A stretch of DNA of 64,000 bases from Alteraurantiacibacter aestuarii. GTDB lineage: Bacteria > Pseudomonadota > Alphaproteobacteria > Sphingomonadales > Sphingomonadaceae. Position numbers and translations under genes: made by a program. This document shows positions 1-8,695 of this stretch, piece after piece. Position 1 is the stretch's first letter; each line of letters opens with the position of its first letter. The DNA is taken from NCBI RefSeq assembly GCF_009827405.1, contig NZ_WTYY01000001.1:450540-514539 (forward strand). The letters are read 5' to 3'. The notes below the pieces were generated by a model. That model made no database searches and was not told where the DNA came from. It saw nothing but the letters and a program-made list of their open reading frames with translations.

Positions 1-29
1 TTTCAATTCACTTTTCTACAGGAAATCCC

Positions 30-1379
30 ATGTCCAGCACCGCCCAGACTGCTTCCGATCTCTCCGCTGAGATTGCCCGCGTTTTCGCCCTGCAGCAGGC
101 GCATCAATGGGATGTGAAGGCGACCAAGGCAGCGGCGCGCAAGGCCAAGCTGGAAAAGCTGAAAGCCGCAGTGGAAGCCCACGCGGACGATATCGTCGCT
201 GCCGTGCTGGAAGATACGCGCAAGCCCGCGGGCGAAATTCGCGTTACCGAAGTGCTCAACGTCACCGCCAATATCCAGCGCAATATCGACAACCTCGATG
301 AGTGGATGAAGCCCACGCAGGTCACGCCATCGACCAACCCCGATGACAAGGCGCAGATCATCTATGAAGCGCGCGGCGTGTGCCTGATCCTGGGCCCGTG
401 GAACTTTCCGCTCGGCCTCACCTTCGGTCCGCTGGCAGCCGCCGTGGCGGCGGGCAATTGCTGCATGCTCAAGCTGACCGATCTGTGCCCGGCCACCGCC
501 AGCATCGCCGCGAAGATCGTGCGCGAGGTGTTCGACGAGAACGAAGTGGCCGTGTTCGAAGGCGATGTCAGCGTGGCCACCGCCCTGCTCGACCTGCCGT
601 TCAGCCACATCTTCTTCACCGGCAGTACGCGCGTGGGCAAGATCGTGATGGCCGCTGCCGCCAGACATCTGGCCAGCGTGACGCTGGAACTGGGCGGCAA
701 GTCGCCGGTGATTGTCGATGATGGCGCGGATATCGACAAGATCGCCGCCGCGCTGGCGGGCGCCAAGCAGTTCAACGGCGGACAGGCCTGCATCAGCCCG
801 GACTATGTCTTCGTGAAGGAAGATCAGCAGGCCCGGCTGGTCAAAGGCTTCAAGGCCAACGTGCAGAACAACCTCTACACCGAAGATGGCCAGATCAAGA
901 AGGAAGCCATCGCCCAGATCGTCAACAAGGCAAACTTTGACCGGGTCAAGGGCCTGTTCGACGATGCGGTGGCGCAAGGTGCAACCGTGGCCGTGGGCGG
1001 GCAGATGGATGAGGACGACCTGACCATCCATCCCACCATGCTGACCAATGTCACCCCGCAGATGAAGATCCTGCAGGAAGAGATTTTCGCTCCGGTTATC
1101 CCGGTGATGACCTACGATACGCTCGATCAGGTGATCGGTTATATCGAGGAGCGCGACAAGCCGCTGGCGCTGTATATTTTCAGCCCGGACGAGGGCAATG
1201 TGCAGAAGGTTCTGGACCGCACCTCATCGGGCGGCGTGACCGTCAACGGCGTGTTCTCGCATTATCTGGAAAACAACCTGCCCTTCGGCGGCGTGAACCA
1301 GAGCGGCACCGGCAGCTATCACGGCTATTTCGGCTTCAAGGCGTTCAGCCACGAACGGGCGGTCTATATCCACCAATAG
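30..1379 (+). CDS. Aldehyde dehydrogenase (ALDH3-like)
   Basis: A 449-residue NAD(P)-dependent aldehyde dehydrogenase that would oxidise an aldehyde to the carboxylic acid in the cytoplasm. Visible family motifs are PWNFP (about 123-127, oxyanion Asn), FTGST (196-200), LELGGKSP with the general-base Glu near 220, and NGGQACISPDY with the catalytic Cys near 254. The short length and the Cys-containing motif fit the class 3/coniferyl-aldehyde-type branch better than the 480-500 residue class 1/2 enzymes. The ATG at 30 follows an AGGAAA ribosome site. The gallate dioxygenase 0.8 kb downstream suggests an aromatic aldehyde substrate, but the substrate cannot be read from the sequence. Confidence 0.9.
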   Translation: MSSTAQTASDLSAEIARVFALQQAHQWDVKATKAAARKAKLEKLKAAVEAHADDIVAAVLEDTRKPAGEIRVTEVLNVTANIQRNIDNLDEWMKPTQVTPSTNPDDKAQIIYEARGVCLILGPWNFPLGLTFGPLAAAVAAGNCCMLKLTDLCPATASIAAKIVREVFDENEVAVFEGDVSVATALLDLPFSHIFFTGSTRVGKIVMAAAARHLASVTLELGGKSPVIVDDGADIDKIAAALAGAKQFNGGQACISPDYVFVKEDQQARLVKGFKANVQNNLYTEDGQIKKEAIAQIVNKANFDRVKGLFDDAVAQGATVAVGGQMDEDDLTIHPTMLTNVTPQMKILQEEIFAPVIPVMTYDTLDQVIGYIEERDKPLALYIFSPDEGNVQKVLDRTSSGGVTVNGVFSHYLENNLPFGGVNQSGTGSYHGYFGFKAFSHERAVYIHQ

Positions 1380-1419
1380 GCCGGTCATGCTGGCCAGGTC
1401 CGGGAGTTTCGGCTGAGCT

Positions 1420-1980
1420 TCAGCCGCGCTCTGACTTAACCAGCAGCGCCTCCAGCATTTCCAGCATGCGCGCCTGCCGTGCCAGGATCAGTTCGTGCTG
1501 TTCGCCGCGCAGCCGGTCCAGCTTTTGCTGCATCGCCAGAATCTCGATCTCGGATCGCAGATTGACCTCGTAGTCATGGGCGGCGGCCACGCGGTCCTTT
1601 TCCGCCTGCCGGTTCTGGCTCATCATGATGATCGGCGCCTGGATTGCGGCGAGCATGGACAGGATCAGGTTGAGGAAGATGAAAGGGTAGGGGTCGAACG
1701 GCTTCGCACTTGCCAGCAACAAGGTGTTGCCGCCCACCCACAGGGCCAGGAACAGGAAAAAGCCGCCGATAAAGGGCCATGATCCGCCGACCCTGGCAAC
1801 GCTGTCGGCCAGCCGGTCCCATCCCGATTCGGCCACGCTGGAAAGCTCATTGGCATCGCGGCTGAGCGGCTGGCGCGCGTCGATGTGCCTCAGGATGTTT
1901 TCATGCTGTGTACCGCGCGGGCCACCTTCGCCAAGCACCCGCCGGGCAATGTCGAGCGCGATACGTGTGGGATTGTTCAT
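1420..1980 (-). CDS. DUF1003 membrane protein
   Basis: A 186-residue protein of the DUF1003 family. Two hydrophobic helices sit around residues 68-85 and 95-115, and the tail is a charged, probably coiled-coil segment (about 120-185) rich in Glu, Gln and Arg. Segments such as WPFIGGFFLFLALWV and DPYPFIFLNLILS are typical of the family, which has no established biochemical function. The ATG at 1980 is chosen because AGGAGG-like sequence precedes it on the minus strand; the longer upstream reading is not needed. It is divergent from the gallate dioxygenase gene, with about 180 bp between them. Confidence 0.85.
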   Translation of the reverse strand: MNNPTRIALDIARRVLGEGGPRGTQHENILRHIDARQPLSRDANELSSVAESGWDRLADSVARVGGSWPFIGGFFLFLALWVGGNTLLLASAKPFDPYPFIFLNLILSMLAAIQAPIIMMSQNRQAEKDRVAAAHDYEVNLRSEIEILAMQQKLDRLRGEQHELILARQARMLEMLEALLVKSERG

Positions 1981-2156
1981 CTGGGGCTCCTCCTGAATCT
2001 GGCCATGAAATCGCGCCTTTGCGGTGGGGCCGTCAAGTCGCGATCGCGCAGTTGCGGGTGATTGACCCGGCGCAAAGACTGCCAGCCCCGCCCGGCATAA
2101 CCGGGCATGAGCAAGAGTTCCGAGCGCCCCAGGGCGGCTCATCGGGGAGAGAGATC

Positions 2157-3422
2157 ATGGCTGAAATCGTCGGCGGGTTCGCCGTTTCACACACGCCCAC
2201 CATCGCCTTTGCGCAGGATGCGGGCAAACAGAACGATCCGGTGTGGAAGCCGATTTTCGACGGGTTCGAGCCGGTCAAGCAGTGGCTCGCGGACAAGAAG
2301 CCGGACGTGATCGTCTATGTCTACAACGATCACATGACCTCCTTCTGGATGAAGCATTATTCGCATTTCGCCATCGGCATTGGTGAGGAATATGCGGCGG
2401 CGGATGAGGGCGGCGGGCCGCGGCATATTCCGCCGATCAAGGGCGATCCCGATTTCGCCCAGCATCTGGCCTTCGGCATGGTGGCCGATGACTTCGACCT
2501 GTCCTACTGGCAGGGCATGGGGCTGGACCACGGGGCATTCTCGCCGCTGTCCGTGCTGTTGCCGCATTCGGATGAGGAGGGCTGGCCGTGCAAGATCGTG
2601 CCGCTGCAATGCGGTGTGCTGGAACTGCCGATCCCCAAGGCGCGGCGCTTCTGGGACTTTGGCCGCAGTCTGCGCCGGGCGATCCAGAATTATCCCGCCG
2701 ATATCAAGGTGGCGATTGCCGGCACGGGCGGGCTCAGCCACCAGGTGCACGGTGAGCGCTGCGGCTTCAACAATGTCGAATGGGACCATGAGTTCATGGA
2801 CCGGCTGGCCAATGATCCCGAAAGCCTGACCCGCATGCCGGTGGGCGAACTGGTCAGGCTGGGCGGCATGGAAGGCGCGGAAATCGTGATGTGGATGCTG
2901 ATGCGCGGCGCGCTGGCACCCAAGGTGAAGGAACTGCACCGCAGTTTCTTCCTCCCCTCGATGACCTCCATCGCCTCCATGGTGTTCGAGGATGCAGAGC
3001 CTGATCCCAGCCCCGAGAGCAAGGAGGAATATGCCAGCCGCATCTACTGGGATGTCGCCCCGGCGCTGGAACTGGAGGGAACCTATCCCTTCACCATCAC
3101 CCGCAGCGCCAAGGCGTGGCGGATCAACAACTTCCTCCACAGCATTGTGGAGCCCGCCTTCCGGGAGCGCTTCAAGAATGATTTTGAGGCGCTGGCTGCG
3201 GAATACGCGCTGACCGAGGAGGAGAAGACGATGATCCGCGACCTCGATTGGATCGGCATGATCCATTACGGCGTGATCTTCTTCAATCTGGAGAAGCTCG
3301 CTCCGGTGGTCGGGCTGGGCAATATCGATGTCTATGCGGCGATGAAGGGGATGAGCGTCCCCGACTTCCAGAAGACCCGCAATGCCGCGATCAATTACTC
3401 GGTCGAGGCGGAGCCGACCTAG
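2157..3422 (+). CDS. desB: Gallate dioxygenase
   Basis: A 421-residue type II extradiol dioxygenase that cleaves gallate to 4-oxalomesaconate in the cytoplasm. It resembles DesB of Sphingobium SYK-6 (about 418 aa) along its whole length. A LigB-like catalytic domain fills roughly residues 1-280 and is fused to a LigA-like helical domain at about 290-421. The Fe(II) ligands are visible as His12 (FAVSHTPT) and His59 (YNDHMTS), with an acidic ligand expected near residue 240 (EGAEIVMW). DHGAFSPLSVLLPH is also conserved. The ATG at 2157 gives the family length and follows GGGGAGAG; an in-frame extension upstream is not family-like. It shares its CTAG stop region with the convergent ABC-F gene. 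Confidence 0.95.
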   Translation: MAEIVGGFAVSHTPTIAFAQDAGKQNDPVWKPIFDGFEPVKQWLADKKPDVIVYVYNDHMTSFWMKHYSHFAIGIGEEYAAADEGGGPRHIPPIKGDPDFAQHLAFGMVADDFDLSYWQGMGLDHGAFSPLSVLLPHSDEEGWPCKIVPLQCGVLELPIPKARRFWDFGRSLRRAIQNYPADIKVAIAGTGGLSHQVHGERCGFNNVEWDHEFMDRLANDPESLTRMPVGELVRLGGMEGAEIVMWMLMRGALAPKVKELHRSFFLPSMTSIASMVFEDAEPDPSPESKEEYASRIYWDVAPALELEGTYPFTITRSAKAWRINNFLHSIVEPAFRERFKNDFEALAAEYALTEEEKTMIRDLDWIGMIHYGVIFFNLEKLAPVVGLGNIDVYAAMKGMSVPDFQKTRNAAINYSVEAEPT

Positions 3423-5308
3423 GTCAGCGTTTCCAGCTGCTCGCCCAGTTCCAGCCAGGCGGCTTCGGCAGTTTCCAGCCGGGCGGCCAGCTGGGCGCGC
3501 AGCTTCGCCAGCTCTGCGGCTGACTTGCCGCTGAGCCTGCCCGTGGCCGCGGCGGGATCGATCAGCGCGGCATCCAGCGCGGCGCATTCGGCGGTCAGGC
3601 GGGCAAGATCCTTCTCGGCAGAGGTGATCTGCGCCTTGACCTGCTTGGCCTGCTCCCACGCCTGTTCCTTTGCCTGCGCGGCGGCCTTGCGTTCCTTCTT
3701 GGAAGGCTTGGCCGCGCCGCCCGCTGCGCCGTCGCCCTTGGGCTGGTTCCGGCCGAGCACGAAGTCGATGTAATCCTCCATCGATCCGTCATAATCGCGC
3801 GCGGTGCCGTCATCGACCAGCACCAGCCGGTCTGCGGTCAGCTCCACCATATGGCGGTCATGGCTGATCAGGATCACCGCGCCCGAATAGTCGTTGAGCG
3901 CCTGCACCAGCGCTTCCCTGGCATCCACATCGAGGTGGTTTGTCGGCTCGTCCAGGATCAGGATATGCGGCGCTTCATAGGTGATCAGCGCCAGCGCCAG
4001 CCGCGCCCGCTCGCCGCCTGACAGCTTGCCGACCATCTGCGTGGCGCGGGCGCCGGAAAAGCCGAAGCGGCCCAGTTGCGCGCGCACAGCGCCGGGTGTC
4101 TGGCCCTTCATGGTGCGGGTCATATGTTCCAACGGAGTATCGTCGCTGGAAAGCTCCTCCACCTGATACTGCGTGAAATAGCCGACCTTCATCTGGCGCG
4201 AGGTGAAGATCTCGCCTTCCATCGGCGGCAGTTGCGCGGCCAGCAGGCGCGCCAGCGTGGTCTTGCCATTGCCGTTGCGGCCCAGCAGCGCGATCCTGTC
4301 ATCGGGATCGATCCGCAGGTTCAGACGCTGCAGGATCGGCTTGTCCTGCGTGTAGCCCACGGCTGCCAGGTCCAGCGTGATCAATGGCGGCTTGAGTTCG
4401 GCGGGATCGGGGAAGCCGAAGCTGAGGCTGGGGTCCTCGATCAGCGCGGTGATCGGCTGCATCTTCTCCAGCATCTTGGCGCGCGACTGGGCCTGCCGCG
4501 CGGTTGAGGCGCGAGCGCTGTTGCGCGCCACATAGTCCTGCAGCCGGGCCATCTGCGCATCCTGAGCGGACTTGGCGGCGGCCAGCTGGGTGGCGCGTTC
4601 GGCGCGCTGGCGCTCAAAACTGTCATAGGCGCCGGGATACAGCGTCAGCTTGCCGCCCTGCAGGTGCAGGATGTGATCGACCACATTGTTGAGGAGGTCG
4701 CGCTCATGGCTGATCACCAGCAGCGTGGCGGGATAGGACTTGAGGAAGTTCTCCAGCCACAGCGTGGCTTCCAGATCGAGGTGGTTGGAAGGCTCATCCA
4801 GCAGCAGCACATCGGGCTGGGAGAACAGCAGGCTGCCCAGCGCAACGCGCATCTTCCACCCGCCGGAGAAACTGTCGAGCGGCTGCTCCTGCATTTCCTC
4901 GTCAAAACCAAGGCCGATCAGGATGCGCGATGCGCGCGCAGGCGCGGTGTAGGCATCGATCGCGATCAGCCGCTCATACAGGTCGCCCAGAAGCTCAGGA
5001 TCTTCGCAATTCTCGCTCTTTTCGAGAAGCTCCAGCCGCTCGACATCGGCGGCCAGCACGGTTTCCAGCGGCGTGGCGCTGCCGTTGGGCGCTTCCTGCG
5101 CAATATATCCCAGCCGCGTGCGGCGCGGCATCTCAACGGAACCTTCGTCACCCTCGATCTCGCCAATGATGGCTTTCATCAGTGTGGACTTGCCCGCACC
5201 ATTGCGCCCGATCAGCCCCACGCGCCCGCCGGGCGGCACGGCGGCAGTCGCGCGATCAAGGATGGTACGTCCGCCAAGACGCACAGTGAGGCCGTTGATT
5301 GTCAGCAT
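3419..5308 (-). CDS. ABC-F family ATPase (YheS-like)
   Basis: A 629-residue soluble protein with two ABC ATPase domains and no membrane segment, the ABC-F layout associated with ribosome binding. Domain 1 has Walker A GRNGAGKST near residue 36 and signature SFSGGW. Domain 2 has GRNGNGKTT near 345, LSGGERARL and LDEPTNHLD. A helical linker lies between them (about 240-300) and a Lys/Glu/Ala-rich coiled coil ends the protein (about 535-629). Length and layout fit YheS/Uup-type proteins. ATG 5308 (MLTINGL) is the canonical family start. Its TAG overlaps the desB TAG in a shared CTAG. Confidence 0.93.
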   Translation of the reverse strand: MLTINGLTVRLGGRTILDRATAAVPPGGRVGLIGRNGAGKSTLMKAIIGEIEGDEGSVEMPRRTRLGYIAQEAPNGSATPLETVLAADVERLELLEKSENCEDPELLGDLYERLIAIDAYTAPARASRILIGLGFDEEMQEQPLDSFSGGWKMRVALGSLLFSQPDVLLLDEPSNHLDLEATLWLENFLKSYPATLLVISHERDLLNNVVDHILHLQGGKLTLYPGAYDSFERQRAERATQLAAAKSAQDAQMARLQDYVARNSARASTARQAQSRAKMLEKMQPITALIEDPSLSFGFPDPAELKPPLITLDLAAVGYTQDKPILQRLNLRIDPDDRIALLGRNGNGKTTLARLLAAQLPPMEGEIFTSRQMKVGYFTQYQVEELSSDDTPLEHMTRTMKGQTPGAVRAQLGRFGFSGARATQMVGKLSGGERARLALALITYEAPHILILDEPTNHLDVDAREALVQALNDYSGAVILISHDRHMVELTADRLVLVDDGTARDYDGSMEDYIDFVLGRNQPKGDGAAGGAAKPSKKERKAAAQAKEQAWEQAKQVKAQITSAEKDLARLTAECAALDAALIDPAAATGRLSGKSAAELAKLRAQLAARLETAEAAWLELGEQLETLT

Positions 5309-5390
5309 GGCGGCGCCCCTAACAGGGGTGGAGCGAGAATTGTAGCGCAATGTGAAGCATCCCGACTGCAAATCCCCATGTACAAAAAAT

Positions 5391-5430
5391 TTGACAGTCG
5401 AATATTTTTGACTATGTTAAAGATATTCGA
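5391..5430 (+). promoter_or_regulatory. Promoter with palindromic operator of the membrane/XRE pair
   Basis: TTGACA at 5391-5396 and TATGTT at 5413-5418, 16 bp apart, resemble a sigma70 promoter. An inverted repeat overlaps the spacer and -10 box: TCGAATATTTT (5398-5408) and AAGATATTCGA (5420-5430), 10 of 11 positions complementary. This position fits repression by the XRE protein encoded downstream; the binding itself is inferred. Confidence 0.6.
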
Positions 5431-5452
5431 CATTGGAAAGAGGAGTTCGCAA

Positions 5453-5869
5453 ATGTCCTTCAGGGAAAAATCCGCATGGGCGATGGCGCTGATCATGGCT
5501 CTCAACGGCCTGCTTTTTCTCGGTCTGGCCCGGTTGATTCCGGCCGATGCGCCGGGGCAGGTGCAGCTGGTGGCTTTCGTACCGTTCGTGGCGGCGGTGA
5601 TCATCGGCTCAATCGTGGTGCAGGTAGTCCTGGCGATCTATTCGCCGCGCGACGCGCAGCGTCCTGCCGATGAGCGCGAGAGGGCGGCGATTGCGGTTTC
5701 GGGCAACTGGTCGGGCATCGTGCTGGGCGTTGGCGTGGTGTGCGGCATCCTCGATTATCTGTGGTGGGGGCAGGGCAACCGCCTGTTCTTCTTCGCCATC
5801 GGATCGCTGATCGTGGCGCAGGTGGCGGAATATGTGTTCCAGATCATCCTGTTCCGCCGGGGGGTGTGA
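5453..5869 (+). CDS. Small four-helix membrane protein of an XRE pair
   Basis: A 138-residue inner-membrane protein with hydrophobic helices at about 10-27, 39-61, 86-105 and 112-133. Between helices 2 and 3 there is a charged loop, RDAQRPADERERAAI. This layout, with a DER-containing loop and an XRE gene immediately after it, recalls small DUF2178-like membrane proteins that accompany YozG-type regulators. The ATG at 5453 follows AGGAG at 5440-5444. It ends 3 bp before the XRE gene, so the two are almost certainly co-transcribed. The function is unknown. Confidence 0.82.
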   Translation: MSFREKSAWAMALIMALNGLLFLGLARLIPADAPGQVQLVAFVPFVAAVIIGSIVVQVVLAIYSPRDAQRPADERERAAIAVSGNWSGIVLGVGVVCGILDYLWWGQGNRLFFFAIGSLIVAQVAEYVFQIILFRRGV

Positions 5870-5872
5870 TCG

Positions 5873-6088
5873 ATGGGCAAGGCTCCCCCCATCACCAACC
5901 GCGTGCGGGACCTGCGCGAGGCGCATGGCGGGATGAGCCAGCAGGCGCTGGCCGATGCCATCGGCGTCACCCGCCAGACGGTGATTGCGATAGAGCTGGG
6001 CAAATATTCGCCCAGTCTGGAAAGCGCCTTTCGTATCGCCCGCACCTTTGGCGTGGGGGTGGAAGATGTGTTCGGCTGGGAAGGCTAG
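5873..6088 (+). CDS. XRE-family transcriptional regulator
   Basis: A 71-residue stand-alone helix-turn-helix protein of the Cro/CI (XRE) type, close to the small YozG-like regulators. The HTH spans about residues 20-60: SQQALADAIGVTRQTVIAIE gives the two DNA-binding helices, followed by GKYSPSLESAFRIARTFG. It has no sensor domain, so any signal must come from a partner, presumably the membrane protein encoded 3 bp upstream. The palindrome over the promoter at 5398-5430 is the obvious candidate operator, giving negative autoregulation; that is inference. Confidence 0.9.
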   Translation: MGKAPPITNRVRDLREAHGGMSQQALADAIGVTRQTVIAIELGKYSPSLESAFRIARTFGVGVEDVFGWEG

Positions 6089-6122
6089 GCGCGCCCGGGC
6101 TCTGGATCAGCCAGCCCTCGGA

Positions 6123-6713
6123 TCATGCGGTCTGGCTGGGTTCTGCTTCGGGATCGATGATCTTGCAGCCATGATCATCGGTCTTGCGAAAGCCCCACAG
6201 GGCCATCTGGTAGATCGGCTCCTGCCATTGTTCGAACACCGCGACACCGGGCAGAAGCGTGCACACGCTGGTACGCTCCGGCCCCGCGCCGATGGCGACT
6301 TTCAGCGCCGCATAATCCAGCGCTGCGGGATATTTGCTCAGGACGGTGAGCATGATCTGCCCGCGCTCGACTGCGCTCAAGGAAAAGCTGATCTGGTTTT
6401 CGGCCAGACTGCCATCGCGTGACGCAGCGCCCGTGCTGATCAGGAACGGGACCAGCAGGCCTTCGACCTCAACAAGTTCTATGGTGATGGCTTCGCCCGG
6501 TGTGATCATCACATTGCCCTGCGACAGGAATGGCAGGGTGATGTCGGCATCAACCTCCACAACTTCCCCATCGGGAGTTTCGAAGCTGAATTGCGTGATC
6601 GTGCGGCACATGCCCTCGATTTCGCAGGGATCGACCGTTTGAACCGGTTCTCCCCCCTGCGCTGCCTGCGCGGAAGCTGCGGCCAGGAGCATCGGTGCCA
6701 GCAGGGTGATCAT
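6123..6713 (-). CDS. Hypothetical secreted protein
   Basis: A 196-residue protein with a Sec signal peptide (MITLLAPMLLAAASAQA, then AQGG). The mature part is acidic and predicted beta-rich, with at least four Cys (CEIEGMC, the Cys in RTSVCTLLP and a C-terminal GCKIID) that could form periplasmic disulfides. ATG 6713 is preferred over an in-frame TTG at 6719 because AAGGA at 6721-6725 lies 7 nt before the ATG but only 1 nt before the TTG. It is the last gene of a minus-strand run, 32 bp after the DoxX gene. I do not recognise a family. Confidence 0.7.
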   Translation of the reverse strand: MITLLAPMLLAAASAQAAQGGEPVQTVDPCEIEGMCRTITQFSFETPDGEVVEVDADITLPFLSQGNVMITPGEAITIELVEVEGLLVPFLISTGAASRDGSLAENQISFSLSAVERGQIMLTVLSKYPAALDYAALKVAIGAGPERTSVCTLLPGVAVFEQWQEPIYQMALWGFRKTDDHGCKIIDPEAEPSQTA

Positions 6714-6751
6714 CGGCAATTCCTTCTCATTCTTCGAACATCAGCGGTGGA

Positions 6752-7144
6752 TCAGCGCCGGAAGGGCCAGTCCACCACCCGGCCAGTCCACAAGGCCAGC
6801 CAGATGATCAGCGGCTGCGCGATCATCCGCGGGATATGATAGGCCAGGCCAAAGCCGCCATCGGCAGAAGCCAGGTCCATCATCATGTGATTGATATTGG
6901 CCGGCCACACGCACAGCGCATACAGCGCCAGGCCAATCGCTCCTGCCCGCCGCAATGGCGCGGAGATCGGCTGGGCCAGCGCCGCTGCACCCAGCAATTC
7001 CGCAATACCGGTCCACAGCACAACTTGCTCGGGCCAGGGTATCATCGGCGGCATGATCTGCAGGAATGGAGCGGGCGTGGCGATGTGGGCATAGCCGGTA
7101 TAGGCATAGAAGATGGCCAGCAGCCAGCGCAGGGCCGTACGCAT
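6752..7144 (-). CDS. DoxX-like membrane protein
   Basis: A 130-residue integral membrane protein with four hydrophobic helices. It shows DoxX/DoxD-like features: YAYTGYAHIATPAPFLQIMP in the first segment and ELLGAAALA in the second. Members of this superfamily are small inner-membrane proteins linked to redox or quinone processes, but most, including this type, have no assigned function. The start is taken as ATG 7144 (MRTALRW); a GTG at 7147 is also possible. No good ribosome site is visible and the cupin gene ends 16 bp upstream, so translation is probably coupled. Confidence 0.75.
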   Translation of the reverse strand: MRTALRWLLAIFYAYTGYAHIATPAPFLQIMPPMIPWPEQVVLWTGIAELLGAAALAQPISAPLRRAGAIGLALYALCVWPANINHMMMDLASADGGFGLAYHIPRMIAQPLIIWLALWTGRVVDWPFRR

Positions 7145-7160
7145 CACAAGCTTGTGCGGA

Positions 7161-7619
7161 TCATTGGCCGGGCCGCCAATGGGCATCGGCCAGAGTGAAC
7201 CCGGCGAAATCGAAGGCCGGGGCGACCACGCAGCTGACCAGCGTATAGCCATGCGGACCATTCACAGGTTCGGCCGCCTGCCATTCATGCGGAGCGATCA
7301 CATGCTGCGGGCTGTGGCCTGCCAGAATATCTGCGCCAAGAGTGACCTGCTGAACCGGTCCGGCATCGGTTGCCGCCAGCGACAGCAGCAGCGGATCGCC
7401 CGCGTGCCACAGCCAGATCTCCGCCGCATCGACCTTGTGCCAATGGCTGCGTTGTCCGGCTTCGAGCAGGAAATGGATCGCCGTCGCCTGCGCCCGCTTT
7501 CCCGCCTCTGCATCGGCGCGCCATGTCTCCCGGTACCAGCCGCCTTCGGGATGGGGGGCAAGGTTCAGCGCCTCTATCAGCGCCGGGGCGGCCTGAATCT
7601 GATCAGTCTCCTCACTCAT
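7161..7619 (-). CDS. Cupin-fold protein, DUF985 family
   Basis: A 152-residue protein matching the DUF985 cupin family. Hallmarks are LAPHPEGGWYRETW near the N-terminus, TAIHFLLEAGQRSHWHKVDAAEIW with the cupin-like His pair, and GHSPQHVIAPHEWQAAE with GYTLVSCVVAPAFDFAGF at the C-terminus. Family members form a double-stranded beta-helix barrel and probably bind a metal or small molecule; the reaction is not established. Its ATG overlaps the stop of the DUF427 gene by 4 bp (ATGA), showing translational coupling. Confidence 0.88.
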   Translation of the reverse strand: MSEETDQIQAAPALIEALNLAPHPEGGWYRETWRADAEAGKRAQATAIHFLLEAGQRSHWHKVDAAEIWLWHAGDPLLLSLAATDAGPVQQVTLGADILAGHSPQHVIAPHEWQAAEPVNGPHGYTLVSCVVAPAFDFAGFTLADAHWRPGQ

Positions 7620-7906
7620 GCCTCACGCACTTCCACGCCCTTCCAGAAGGCGATGCGGTCCTTGATCTCGATCGCGGCCTGTCTGGGGTCGGCATAATAC
7701 CACGCGGCATCGGTGTTGCGCGCGCCGTCGACCACCAGCGAGTAATAGCTGGCATCGCCCTTCCACGGGCAGTGGCTGGTGGTCTGGCTGGGATGGAGCA
7801 GCCCGGCATCAACGGCCGCGGGCGGGAAATAGTGATTGCCCTCCACAACCACGGTATCATCGCTGCGGGCGATTACCTTGCCATTCCAGATTGCCTCGAT
7901 CGCCAT
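7616..7906 (-). CDS. DUF427 domain protein
   Basis: A 96-residue protein of the DUF427 family, recognised by VVVEGNHYFPPAAVD, SHCPWKGDASYYSLVVDG and AAWYYADP near the middle and C-terminal half. The conserved CPWKG core is diagnostic. These are small single-domain beta proteins with no assigned reaction. It is the second gene of a minus-strand run and is joined to the cupin gene by an ATGA overlap; the preceding hypothetical gene ends 18 bp upstream. Confidence 0.9.
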   Translation of the reverse strand: MAIEAIWNGKVIARSDDTVVVEGNHYFPPAAVDAGLLHPSQTTSHCPWKGDASYYSLVVDGARNTDAAWYYADPRQAAIEIKDRIAFWKGVEVREA

Positions 7907-7924
7907 CGCTATCCTCCCTTGCGC

Positions 7925-8335
7925 CTATTGCGGCCCCAGTCCGAATTCCTGCCGTTCGCGGTTGATGTAGGGGCGGCACAGATCCCCGATCTGCAGGATA
8001 TAGACTGCGACCGGGGAGAAGCGCGCATATTGTTCCTGATCATAGGCTGCGGTGATCTGCGCGGCCAGAACGGCAGCATTCACCCGCTGTTCGATCAGGC
8101 AGCGGGTGCGCCCGCGCTTGGCCAGTGCCTCGGTCAGGGAATCGTCGACGAAGAAATAGTTCAGGCTGTCATTGAGGCCCTGCACATACGCCGCCTTCGC
8201 TTCGGGTGTCAGCGCCAGCCAGCCGCCGCGTGTGTTCACAAATCCTTCCGCCTGGGCAGGAAATGCAGTCATCAGGCCAAATGCCGCCAGCGCAATTCCA
8301 AAGCCACCTATTTTACGCATGTTTACCATTCCCAT
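7925..8335 (-). CDS. Hypothetical secreted protein
   Basis: A protein of up to 136 residues with a Sec signal (core GIALAAFGLMTAFPAQA, cleavage before EGF). The mature protein is about 105 residues and helical, with two Cys (RTRCLIEQ and GDLCRPY) that may pair. Three in-frame ATGs (8335, 8329, 8320) are possible; the last would still leave a complete signal peptide, and ribosome-site matches do not separate them well. It is the first gene of the minus-strand run through DUF427, cupin and DoxX. I do not recognise the family. Confidence 0.7.
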   Translation of the reverse strand: MGMVNMRKIGGFGIALAAFGLMTAFPAQAEGFVNTRGGWLALTPEAKAAYVQGLNDSLNYFFVDDSLTEALAKRGRTRCLIEQRVNAAVLAAQITAAYDQEQYARFSPVAVYILQIGDLCRPYINRERQEFGLGPQ

Positions 8336-8695
8336 TTACCCTGAATTCAGGATGACCTCTTCCCAGAGCCAAAGCCTTGGTTAGCACCATCGCAACAAAC
8401 TGTTTTGATTCAAGACTTCTCTGCCCTCCAACCTTGACTCTCGTACCCGAACGATAAAGTTAGAGGATAACAGCAGGTTCATGATATGATTCGATTTGAA
8501 CTATGTTGATTTGCCTTATTGAAGCAGGCAACTGGGGAACAGGGGGAGACTAGACCAATCGTTAACTAGCAGCCGGATTGTGGTGACGTGGTGCTTTGGG
8601 GCACGCGCTTCCGCATGAGAGCAGTTGAAAAATAAGGTGTGGGATCACGCAATCCAGCCAGCGAGGGTCTGTGTCTTTTTGTATTGGAGATTGAA
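8336..8695. other. Gene-free divergent region upstream of the repeat protein
   Basis: About 360 bp between a minus-strand secreted protein and the plus-strand hexapeptide-repeat protein. It is visibly more AT-rich than its surroundings, especially 8390-8530, and must hold both promoters. I could not settle on -35/-10 boxes, and I see no convincing gene or strong hairpin. Confidence 0.5.

Noticed and set aside
7370..8344. Long plus-strand open frame over the cupin, DUF427 and secreted-protein genes
   Set aside because: The minus-strand genes match known families with ATGA coupling; the plus-strand product resembles nothing and is a GC-rich shadow.
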